DNA of 64,000 bases, from contig NC_056053.1 of NCBI RefSeq assembly GCF_004379255.2, forward strand, positions 22,068,188 through 22,132,187, read 5' to 3'. A program made the position numbers and the translations under genes. Position 1 is the stretch's first letter, and each line of letters starts with the position of its first letter. The notes under the pieces were generated by a model. It worked only from the letters and a program-made list of their open reading frames with translations, searched no databases and was not told the DNA's origin. Below are positions 11,858 to 22,065 of the stretch, piece after piece. The stretch is from Salvia splendens. Lineage: Eukaryota > Streptophyta > Magnoliopsida > Lamiales > Lamiaceae.

Positions 11858-14829
11858 TTGCAAGCAACCATGATGATAAGGAAAAGGCGTCCGGCGTATC
11901 TTGTGTACTTGAACGGAAAGGAAAGGAAGGAATTGAGAGTGGAAGAAGTGGCAGTAGTACTAGATTTTTTTTTCTCGATGTGTTTTACAGAAGCTTTGTC
12001 TGAACCGCCAACCGACAGACAATTAGAGTTCACTATTGATTTGGAACCAGGGCCTGCGCCAGTATCGAAGGCGCCATACCGAATGGCCCCTAAAGAGTTG
12101 GCAGAGTTGAAGATTCAGTTGCAAGAATTGTTAGACTTGGGTTTTATCCGACCTAGTGTGACACCGTGGGGAGCGCCGGTGTTGTTCGTAAAGAAAAAAG
12201 GATGAAACGGTGAGAATGTGCATCGATTACCGTGAGCTCGACAAGATGACCTGAAGAATAAGTACCCACTGCCGAGGATTGATGATTTGTTTGACCAACT
12301 TCGAGGAGCGGGCATATTTTCAAAAAAAAAATGGACTTGAGGTCGGGATATCATCAACTAAAGGTCCGACGAGAGGATGTACTTAAGACTGCTTTTCGCA
12401 CTCGTTATGGCCATTATGAATTCATAGTGATGCCATTTAGGCTGACCAACGCCCCGGCTGTCTTCATGGACTTGATGAACCGAGTTTTCCATGAGTCTCT
12501 TTACAAGTTCGTGTTAGTGTTCATCGATGATGTTTTAGTATACTCAAAGAACGAGGAGGAACATGGAAGGCATCTGCAAACTGTGTTGGAAACGTTACGA
12601 AGGGAGAAGCTTTATGCCAAGTTTAGTAAGTGTAAATTTTAGTTGACTCGAGTGAACTTTCTTGGTCATATCGTGACGGCAAATGAGATTCAAGTAGACC
12701 CCGCAAAGGTTGAGACGGTGCAAAATTGGAAATCGCAGAAAACGCCGAGTGAAATCCGCAGTTTTTTTTTTGGGATTGGCGGGATACTACCGATGCTTCA
12801 TCGAGGGATTCTCTAAAATCGCGAGACCAATGACTCAATTGTTGAAGAAAGGAATCAAAGCGGTTTGGACACCGGAATGCGAGGCGAGTTTCCAACGGTT
12901 GAAAGAAAAGTTGACCACATCACCTGTTCTAGCGGTGCCGGCAGCCGACAAGGACTTCGCCGTCTCTACTGATACATCAAAAGTAGGACTTGGATGCGTG
13001 TTAATGCAAGATGGGAAGGTGATAGCATATGCTTCCCGACAGTTGAGACCGAATGAGCTGAATTTTCCGACTCATGATTTGGAACTAGCAGCAGTAGTGC
13101 ACACACTGAAAATTTGGAGACACCATCTCTATGAAGTCTGATGTGAGATTTCTACGGATCATAAGAGTCTCAAGTACTCGAGCAGAAGGAGCTAAACATG
13201 CGACAATGACGTTGGTTAGAAGTCGTGAAAGACTATGACTGTGGTATTCACTATCATCCGGGCAAGGCGAACGCAGTAGCCGATGCTTTGAGTAGGAAGA
13301 ACCAACCACAATTAGCTTATTTCCTAACGCAAGAGGAAGCGTTGATTCGCGAATTCGATAGAATGAGATTGGAAATAGTAAAAGAGCCCGAGACAGTAGG
13401 AGGAAGAATAACGACGCTAGTGATCGAGCCAGACTTGATAACCAAGCTCATAGAAGCCCAATGACGTGATGAGAAGTTGGAAGAATTACGTGTAAAGGTG
13501 AGAGCCGAGAAGCTTGACGTACGATGGACGATTGTGTGTGCCGAGCGATGAGGCGCTAAAAGATGAGATTATAAGTGAAGCGCACGACACGCCTTATACT
13601 GCTCACCCCGGAAGTACGAAGATGTATCGAGATTTGAAGCAACGTTTTTGGTGGAATGGGATGAAAGGAGACGTAGCGTCACATGTGGAATGATGTCTAG
13701 CGTGCCAACAAGTGAATGACTTACACCAGCGGCCATATGGGAAGTTGCAACCACTCGAAATTCCCAAATGGAAGTGGGAGCATATAGCCATGGACTTCGT
13801 GATGAGTTTGCCAAAGTCACATAAGGGCAACACTGCGATTTTGGTGATTATCGATCGACTGACTAAAAGCGCGCACTTCTTACCGATTAAAGATTTCCTT
13901 TGGATCGGACAAATTAGCTAAGATCTACGTGAGTGAGATTGTACGTTTGCATGGAGTGCCAAAGACTTTTGTGTCCGACCGCGATACGAAGTTCACGTCA
14001 AAGTTTTGGATGAGTTTGCAACGAGATTTGGGCACGCAATTGAACTTCAGAACTGCTTATCACCCGCAATCGGATGGACAGTCAGAGAGGACGATTCAAA
14101 AACTTAAAGACATGCTACGAGCCAATGTCTTAGATTGAGGGGAAAGTTGGGAAACTGTTCTGCCGTTGGTTGAATTCGCCTACGACAATAACTACCAAGC
14201 GACGATCGATATGGCTCCGTATGAAGCTTTATATGGCAGGAAGTGTCAATCCCCACTATATTGGGATGAAGTTGGCGAGAGGAGGATGTTAAGACCCAAC
14301 GCTATAAAGGAAATGACCGAAATTGTGGATCAAATCCGCGCAAGGATCAAGGAAGCTCAAGATAGGCAAAAGTCGTATGCTGACGTGCGTCGAACGGAAA
14401 TCAAATTCGACGTTGGTAATAAAGTGTTCTTGAAAGTATCCCCGACGAAAGAAGTTGTGAGGTTTGGAATGAAGGGCAAGTTGAAATCGCGCTTTGTATG
14501 ACCATACGAGTTTATCGATGAAGTAGGTCCTGTAGAGTATCGTTTGGCGTTACCTCCTAGTTTTGGGAATGTGCACAACGTGTTCCATGTGTCGCAGTTG
14601 CGCAAGTACGTGTTTGACCCCAAGCATGTGATTCGTCAAGAAAAAGTGATCCTAAACCCCGACATGAGCTACGAGGAAAGGCCAGAGGCAATCCTAGATC
14701 GGAAGATACAAGAGTTGCGAAACAAGTCGATAGCATTCGTGAAAGTGTTGGAAACACCATGGTTCCAAAGAAGCCACGTGGGAGTTAGAAGATGGAATTA
14801 AAGAAAAGTACCCCGAGTTGTTTTTGTAA
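11858..14829 (+). pseudogene. gypsy pol pseudogene: RT, RNase H, integrase, chromodomain-like tail
   Basis: RT occupies ~11990-12760; the catalytic FIDDVLVYS is at ~12520-12545. RNase H lies at ~12900-13310 ([22 protein letters not shown]). Integrase lies at ~13560-14260, with an HPGSTKMY-type N-terminal zone, the core WKWEHIAMDFV, and HGVPKTFVSDRDTKF and YHPQSDGQSERTIQ. A tail with VFHVSQLRKYV and a chromodomain-like ILDRKIQELRNKS leads to a TAA at 14827-14829. Frameshifts sit at or near homopolymers (~11966, ~12195, ~12320, ~12765) and also near 13185, 13905 and 14755. In-frame stops: 12640-12642, 13139-13141, 13207-13209, 13462-13464, 13691-13693, 14136-14138, 14499-14501. It is not functional as read. 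Confidence 0.9.
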
Positions 14830-14860
14830 GACGATCAAATTTCGGGACGAAATTTCTGTT

Positions 14861-14873
14861 AAGGTGGGTAGAA
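14861..14873 (+). other. polypurine tract
   Basis: AAGGTGGGTAGAA lies directly upstream of the 3' LTR, the plus-strand priming site expected there. Confidence 0.75.
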
Positions 14874-17244
14874 TGTAACGACCCGTTAAATCGTTACCTA
14901 CACGAAAGAATAAACCACGTATCAAATACACTTTCGACAACAAATCGAGACGAAAAGTTAGATAAGAACCGCGTCACATCAGGCACGTTTTCCAAGTGGA
15001 TAAGAACCACGTCACATCAGGCACGTTTTTCAACGCCGCATTAATTACGCGTCACATCGAAACGAAAAGACGTGAATTTTTGTCTTTTATGAAAATATTT
15101 TCTATAAATACAACCTCCTTTCATTTCATTTCATTTCTTTCGCAATCGAGAATCCGAGAGAGAGAAGAGAGAGGAGGAGCCGATGGCGGCGGATCCGCGA
15201 CGGCGGATTCGTGGCAGCGGCGGCAGCAGTGAAGGGAGAGGGACGAATCGTGTCAACGTTTGTTTCTACCGTTCGTTTTCTTGATTCAAGAAGGTATAGC
15301 TAAGATTTCCTTCTCATCTCCTTCATTGAAACTTTATTCTTGAATCCTACATGCATATAGAGGGTGTAGGAATCATAGATCGCAAAGTTAATCGGTGGGA
15401 AAGTGAGTTTGCTTGAGAACTTTGATAGTTATGCTATTGTTGATTAAGTTGTGTGAAGTTTGATTTGAATCCTTGGTAAATGATCTAAGTTTATGTGCAA
15501 ACATGTTAAGAGAGTCTTATCAGGCATGATTGTGTGTTATAAGCATGAGAAAATTTTATTTGGATGATTGTGGAAGAAACTCAAATTTCGAAATTTTGAG
15601 TATGAAATTTGTGGTGTTCGGACAGTGGATTCCGACGTGTATTTGACTGACCAAACGGTCGAATTTTGATACGAAAATTTTACTGAGTAAATTTCAAGTT
15701 GATTTCTGTGTCTCGTATAAATTTCAGCCCTTTTTGTCGAAAAATGAATTTTTGAAAAATGTTTGAAGTCGACTGCGCAATTCTGCCAGTAACATGTGTT
15801 CTCGGCCAGAATGTTTCGAAATCTGTTTGACCGACCAAATGACCTCCGATCGATTTGATTCTTGAACTAGATGAACATTTGGAGTGTCTTCTGAGTCTTG
15901 TGAAAATTTCAGCCTTATTGGACATCGTATGAATTTACGGTGAATTTTTGAAGTTTACTGCGCAATACTGTCAGAAATTATACGTTCTGACCAGAGAGTT
16001 CAATATGTGAAATGACTGACTAAATGGCGTGATTTCGATATGAAAATTTTCATGGATGAACTTGAATGTGTCCTATGTATTGTGACCAAAATTTAGCATA
16101 TTTTGATGTTGGGTGATTTTATAGTAATTTTTACAAAACGGTCGCGCAATTCTGCCGGTTTTCTGTCTTATTAAAATGACACTTATTTCCAAGTTTAAAA
16201 GTATTATATCATGCATGTATGTCCAAGGAACGTGTTTAACAATGCGATCACGTGTGATACGTTGAAATATATTATGGTTTATTTTTCCACCTTTGTGACG
16301 AACGTTGGGTTGGGTAAATGGAAAATAACGATGAGAGAGAAACAATAGGACATGCATGATAATATAAGTTTACGAAAGGCTGATTTGTGTTGTCGTTGGC
16401 AAGGGTGATTGAGTATACGTGAGCTCGAGGAACGAGGGTTGCCTTAAATGGATGTTGAATGGTTTAAGCAAACGAGGTGGGCTTTCTTTTACTAAACTCT
16501 TTTACGCTTTCAAAAGTATGATTATGGAGAAATAAGGGTGGTTTAAAGTGTTATGTCATGCCATAATGTTTTGTTTATGAGATTGTTGCCTAATGCCTAG
16601 TTCGTCTGAGCTTGCTCCGTTAGGCTATATGGCTGTAATGAATGAATGAAACGAATTCGGGTCTGGGTAGGGCCGCAAACCCTATCAGGCTGTGTACACA
16701 AGTGGGATCGTGAGCCGTCCTTGCTAGTCGGCCGGTCTCGTGGGCGAATAGTGTGGCCACACTTTCGTTGCACTATGGAAAGAGAATGTGATTGAATGAT
16801 TGATGAGAAAGTGGGGAGATTGATTGTCTGGCCAGACTTTGAAATATTTTTGTGTTCTCGTGATATTTCTTAACTACACATAAAACTCGAGATCACTGAT
16901 ATGGATGACATAACTTATGAAAATGTTTTCGGCATGAGCCCATTGAGTACATCAAGTACTCAGCCCTGCATGTGTTTTCCCTATGTGCAGGTTGAGCGGG
17001 ATGTTGCGGTGGATGTTGAGTCGGCATAGGGAATATGGATGCGTTGTGTCTTCATACATAGGCGTCATCCTTGACTCTCTTTAAAACCTTATTTCCGCTG
17101 CTATATTTTTGAACTAAAATACTATTCTTTCAAGCTACTTGAGTCTTTCTTATGAACTAAAATCCTTAAATGATATTCTTAAATGTTTGTCCCTTGGTCA
17201 CGATCGCCTCGTTTGTAACACCCCTGGGGTGGGCGGTCGTGACA
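14874..17244 (+). repeat. 3' LTR of the gypsy element (2371 bp)
   Basis: It matches 6135-8510 nearly throughout. Visible differences total about 12 substitutions, seven of them within 15649-15672, plus loss of 5 bp near 16915 relative to ~8177. The end GGTCGTGACA abuts the AAGAC target duplication. Confidence 0.95.
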
Positions 17245-17249
17245 AAGAC
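17245..17249. repeat. 5-bp target-site duplication AAGAC (right)
   Basis: Matches 6130-6134. Confidence 0.95.
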
Positions 17250-17646
17250 GCTCAGCAACCCGCAAGGCCGGAGACGGGTTCTTTTTGCGCAGCGTCAAGA
17301 GTCCGCGCGGAAAGACGTCGAAAGAGCCTTTGGGGTCCTTCAAACCCGATTCAACATTGTGATGGCCCCATCTCGGCTGTGGTACGTGAAAAATATCACC
17401 GACATCATGTACACGTGTATTATCTTACACAACATGATTATAGCCGACGAAGGACTGAGGGCGGCTAGCTTTTACGACGAGGATGAAGCCGGAAGCTCAA
17501 GCGCGAGGTCTCCCCCACGCCGAGGTGTGCATAAGACTGTGGGTGAGAGGATCGAAACAAGGCACACAATGCGCGATACTCGAAACCACGTTGAGCTACA
17601 AGAAGACCTAATCAAACACATTTGGGCGAAATTCGGCCACGAGTAG
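17250..17646 (+). pseudogene. PIF/Harbinger transposase, 3' part
   Basis: Continues the frame left at 6129 after removal of the gypsy element. It shows RKDVERAFGVLQTRF with the catalytic Glu, then VMAPSRLWYVKNITDIMYTC and IILHNMI, ending with a LQEDLIKHIWAKFGHE tail and TAG at 17644-17646. It is about 60% identical by eye to the intact 43.8-kb copy and much closer to the deleted copy at 19.3-19.6 kb, so it represents another Harbinger subfamily. Confidence 0.85.
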
Positions 17647-17999
17647 TGGTTTTTTTTATTTTAGGAGTTGAATTATGTATATTTTATTGATTAGGAGTTT
17701 AATTATATAATTTTTATTTTTTAGAATTTTAATTATGTAATTTTTATTTTTTAGGATTTTAATTATGTAATTTTTAATTTTTAATGTATTTTGTAATATT
17801 ATTTCGGGTATTTTTAATGTATTTTAATTTTGTGGAAATGTTTTTATTTAAATTGAATAATGGAATGGTGAGACCCTTGTGCTCGTCCTTGCGGAAGAGT
17901 ACGGATGTGGGTGTTGTGCTCTTGCCTAAGAGCAGCCAGAAAAAGTGGGGTCGGACCTACATCCGTGCTCGTTGGCAAGAGCACGGTTGTGAATGCTCT
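17647..17999 (+). mobile_element. 3' non-coding end of the disrupted Harbinger element
   Basis: Four variants of a ~30-bp unit (TTAGGATTTTAATTATGTAA type) follow the stop. Then comes a GTGCTCGTCCTTGCGGAAGAG motif seen in sister elements, and the TIR ending GCACGGTTGTGAATGCTC at 17999, followed by TAA. Confidence 0.7.
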
Positions 18000-18002
18000 A
18001 AC

Positions 18003-18847
18003 CTCATTTAGAAAGTTACTCCACTTTAGGAAGAGAAAAAAAAGAGGAAATAGTAATGATGAATGTTTATTTTAAATGGGTGAATTAGGTGCGATCTGAG
18101 ATCAGATCCAAACAAAAAGCATAGAAATAAATACGACGTATGTGACAGGGAAAATATTTATTAGTTTGGTTGGACCAGAAACATGGGAGAAAGAATCAAT
18201 TGCATATCATACCTGATTGCGATCTTTCCTTTTTTATCGTTTCAATGTGCAAAAGATTTTTTATTAGATATTCTTCTCTCACTGATTTGATCACTCATTC
18301 CACTCTTGTCAAACTCTTGTTTTAATTTTTATTCCTTGAACTTCGGTATTTTACTACTCCCTTTTAGATTGTGTTAGAGATATTTTTTAGATTTATTTTG
18401 TTAAATAGTGGAGTATAAGTATTTTAGCTTTGTAGCTGTAGGTTAGTGTTACTGGAAGGGGAAGCAATTGTTAATAGTAGTAATTTCATTTATTTTCTTT
18501 TGAACCAAGCGTAGGAGCATAACAATTTGGCCTCTAGGTGTTTCTTATTTTTCAAATATTCATAAGATTACGTAGCACTAGTATTATCCTGATATTATTC
18601 AAAAATATGTACTCCATTAAAATATTATATTATCCGCAGTGGCGGACATGATTTTTTTAGTTTCCAAACTATAATTAACAACTGTTGCCTATAGTATTAT
18701 TGGGGTCACCGAAATAATTAAAAAATATATTTATTTTATAATAAAAAATATAACTTTCAAATTAAATTTACCAATATTAATATATGAACCCTAAAGAATT
18801 ACTCCATCCGTTCCATATTATTAGAGATATATTTTTTTGCACGGAGC
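18003..18847. other. AT-rich intergenic DNA
   Basis: No gene recognised. Short homopolymer runs and scattered decayed repeat ends only. Confidence 0.5.
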
Positions 18848-18850
18848 TTA

Positions 18851-19895
18851 GAGCATCCGCAGCGGTGGCGAAAGACGCCACCGCCGTCCGCGCCGTTGGC
18901 AAGGCGCAGGACCGCCGCCGCTGCAGCCGCGCCGCTGGCACGGCGCTGCTCGATGTATAGAGCACGTCCGTGCCAGCGGACGCACACGTGGCGCGCTCCC
19001 ATTCGTCAACGGCATAGCCGTTGTGTTTAAACTTTTTTTTTTTTTTTAAAAAAAATCGGTATTTAATTATAAATAATGCTAAAAAATAAAAAAAAATATT
19101 TTCCAAATCCCAAAAATATGGCCGTTTTTTTCCCGTTTTTTCTGAATTTTTTTGATTTTTTTTATTTTTTTTTCCCCCAAAATCATCTATAAATACACAC
19201 ATTCATCATCCATTTATCACATCAAATCATCTCTCATTCATCTCTCATTCATAATTCTCATACAAACTATCAACACATTCATCCCCCACTCAAAATCTCA
19301 AATGGATTTCACCCATTTGGCATGCATATTTCGGCGTTGCTGGATCCAACAACGACTTGAATGTGCTATATTCGTCACCACTCTTCAATGATGTGATGAA
19401 TGGTGTAGCACCGGCGATCGACTTCACCATCAACGGAAATATATACCGCATGGGTTACTATACCGCATACGACGGTTGGCCAGAGGATCGAGACAAGACA
19501 CACAATGCGCGATACTCGAATCCACAATCAACTACAAGAAGACCTAATCAACCACATGTGGGCGAAATTCGGCAACGAGTAGTGTCATTTTTAATTTTTA
19601 GGATTTTAATTATGTAATTTTTAATTTTTAGGATTTTAATTATGTAATTTTTAATTTTTAGGATTTTAATTATGCAATGTTTAATTTTATTTGTCATTTG
19701 TAATATTTATTGTGGGTTTTAAATGAATTTTAATATTATGGAAATGTTTTTGTGTAATTGAATTTTATATTAATTGTGCTCGTCCTTGCGGAAGAGCACA
19801 GTTGTGGGTGTTGTGCTCTTGCCAGAGAGCAGGCATGAATAGTACCGCCCGGGCCCACAACCGTGCCGCTGGCAAGAGCACGGTTGTGGATGCTC
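18851..19895 (+). mobile_element. deleted PIF/Harbinger derivative (1045 bp)
   Basis: The TIRs GAGCATCCGCAGCGGTGG and the inverse of CGGTTGTGGATGCTC are flanked by TTA at 18848-18850 and 19896-19898. The interior keeps a TATA box (TCTATAAATACACAC, ~19188), a transposase remnant, the TTAGGATTTTAATTATGTAA tandem units and the GTGCTCGTCCTTGCGGAAGAG block. Confidence 0.85.
19315..19582 (+). pseudogene. Harbinger transposase remnant with internal deletion
   Basis: It retains the region around the second catalytic Asp (FGVAGSNNDLNVLYSS), then jumps near 19475-19485 directly to the C-terminal tail (RHTMRDTR-like block and QLQEDL-like block, in shifting frames), stop TAG at 19580-19582. Everything N-terminal of the second Asp and the Glu-containing segment is missing. 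Closest relative in the window is the split copy at 5.4-6.1/17.2-17.6 kb. Confidence 0.8.
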
Positions 19896-20040
19896 TTAAG
19901 AAATACAGAGTATATTTAATAAATATGTAAAGTGGAGAGAATAAATTACTAAGAAAAATGAAAATAGAATAAAGTAACAGAGCTAAAAAGTATGAGAATA
20001 ATATAAAAATGAAAATAATTAGGACTTCCAAGGATCCTTA

Positions 20041-20437
20041 GAGCATCTACAATAGTGGATTACCTGACGCCCTAGCCACCGGCGTGCAGCTAGGGTGCTT
20101 GGCTAGTTTGCTATTGCGTTAGGCTAGCCCGACAGACGAAAAACCCATCCTATAGAGCTATGGCGTGGAGGAGAGCGGCTAGCCGATTTATAAATTTTTA
20201 TTTTATTTTTTTCTAAAATATCCTATTCCCATTTCATTTTTTTAATGTTTATTTTTCTCCAATTCATTTCATTGTTGTTGTTTTTGGTGTTTTTTTCTCG
20301 GGATGGCTAGGGCGTTGGCTAGCCTATTGCTGGACTGTGGAAAGTCTTTGACGTGGTAGACTGTAAGAAGTCCTTAATAATACAAGAGGAGTTTTTGACT
20401 AGGCTATTGGCTAGTCCGTGCTTATTATGGATGCTCT
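20041..20437. mobile_element. Tourist-type MITE (~397 bp)
   Basis: The left end GAGCATCTACAATAGTGG after TTA (20038-20040) is an imperfect inverse of the right end CTTATTATGGATGCTC. A GGCTAG motif recurs inside in both orientations. The right-hand TSD is not clear (TCG). Confidence 0.6.
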
Positions 20438-20891
20438 CGTGACAACACTTAGATCCGCCATTGAGTATAGGTCATAGAAACGTTAGAGCATCCCCATCGT
20501 TGCTCGATGGGGCGGACGACGTCCGTGCCGATGGCGCGACACACTCGTGTTCGCTGCTGTGCTCGCGCCGAAGGCACGGCGCTGCTCGATAATAAGAGCA
20601 CGTCCGTGCCGCTGAGCAGGTCGACGCGGCAGCCTCCTATTTTTTCTATTTTTTTAAAAATTCGAATCTAATTTAAAAAATCATTTTTAAATAAAAAAAT
20701 ATTTTCCCACTTCTCAATAAATTATATCCGTTTTCTCCCCACTTTTACTTTATTTTTCATTTTTCTCCCCAAAATTCACATTTTTCATCTATAAATACCC
20801 ACATTTCCACAAAAAAAATTTCACACCGCACTATACAATTATCATCTAAATTATCTCACCAATCTCAATCTTTTCACTCTTGCAAAAAAAA

Positions 20892-21683
20892 ATGTCCGGC
20901 TCCAGCGATCACTCCTCCGACTCCCGCGGATGGAACCACGAATGGTTCAACCCAACACCATTACCTCATCCGGATACGGAATTATCGGCCCCTCCTCAAA
21001 CCAAGGTTCTCAAATTTCGAGTGGCTATCGGCCTTATCCGGTGGACGAGCAAGATGCCACTGATGGGCGATACTGGTGGACACCCGAACAAGGATCGGGA
21101 GGGATCGGCGGCTCCCAAACTCCGGAGGACAACCCCAGCGCTCCTCCTCCTCCTCGTCCTCGTAGTGTTCCTACTCATAGTCGTGGCGGTGACGTTCACG
21201 TCCGCACCGCGTACACTCCGCCGGAGATGGAGAAGATGTTCACAAGCTATTTCGAACTATCCGAAGATCCAGAAACCAACACGAACCAAACCGGGGAGAG
21301 GTTTTGGTGGCGCGTCTCTCGCTGGTACAATGCCAACCGACCAGAGGGAACCATCGAGCGCAACGAGAGTATGGTGCGCAACGCCATCTTTAGAGCCAAC
21401 GAAGAAATTCAAAAGTTTTAGGGGTATTACCTTCAGGAACAGCGGTCGGCGGGGAGCGGCATGAGCGAGGCCGACATCATCACGACCACCATGTCGACCT
21501 ACCATTCCATGCATTACAAACCATTCAAGCACCTCGGCGCTTGGCAGCAGGTGCGTAGAAATCTGAAGTATAGGGGAGACTTATCATCCTCCTCCAGCAA
21601 ACGGTCGAGGTCGTTATCTCTATACGACGACGGCTCCGATGAGGTGGCTAGCCAGCTTGCCGGAGCTAACTTGGGTAGCCCTG
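20892..21683 (+). pseudogene. Harbinger ORF1 (Myb/SANT-like DNA-binding protein), 5' part
   Basis: ATG at 20892 starts MSGSSDHSSDSRGW; the frame changes near 20955-20965, then runs with Gly/Ser/Pro-rich sequence and a trihelix/SANT-like region (YTPPEMEKMFTSYFEL ... GERFWWRVSRWYN). An in-frame TAG at 21419-21421 follows EEIQKF; similarity continues past it (GMSEADIITTTMS, KHLGAWQQVR). In PIF/Harbinger elements this second protein assists transposase binding and nuclear import. The coding frame ends at the LTR insertion and resumes at 24512. Confidence 0.8.
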
Positions 21684-22035
21684 TGATAGACCCTTGGTCT
21701 ATCGGACTAGAGCACCAATAATTTATAGGGAAACGACGAACAAGATAAGAACAAAATAAACCCTAGTTGAGGTGCTAGGGGGCGATTTCCGCCAGAACCG
21801 GGAATGAGAACAAGTAATTAACTTTATTTCTCAATGTTTCAAAATGCTAGAGAATTCTATAATTTATAGAATTCTAAACCCTAAACATATCTTGCTAATC
21901 AAAAAAGATAATTAAAATAAAAGATTACAAAAGATATGGAATATAACTAACTAAAATAAAAGATACTAAATCAAATAAAATAAAAGATACTAGAGATGAT
22001 TTTTTGCGAGATTCACTAAATCGAGGACCCTATCA
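21684..22035 (-). repeat. LTR (3' LTR in element orientation)
   Basis: 352 bp, beginning TGATAGACCC and ending CCCTATCA on the plus strand; matches 24155-24506 except for about three substitutions. Confidence 0.92.
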
Positions 22036-22065
22036 ACTCTCCCGCCGTTGAAAACCACCTTGCCC

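Larger units (their letters stand above)
6135..17244 (+). mobile_element. Ty3/gypsy LTR retrotransposon, chromovirus-like (11.1 kb), defective
   Basis: Two direct LTRs (6135-8510, 14874-17244) begin TGTAACGACCCG and end GGTCGTGACA, with a 5-bp AAGAC duplication outside. A PBS (TGGTATCAGAGC, initiator-Met type) follows the 5' LTR and a purine tract precedes the 3' LTR. The order RT, RNase H, integrase, chromodomain-like tail is that of Ty3/gypsy chromoviruses (Tekay/Del-like). No gag was recognised, and pol has many stops and frameshifts, so the copy cannot make its own proteins. The LTRs differ by about 12 substitutions and one 5-bp indel, indicating a recent insertion. Confidence 0.95.
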
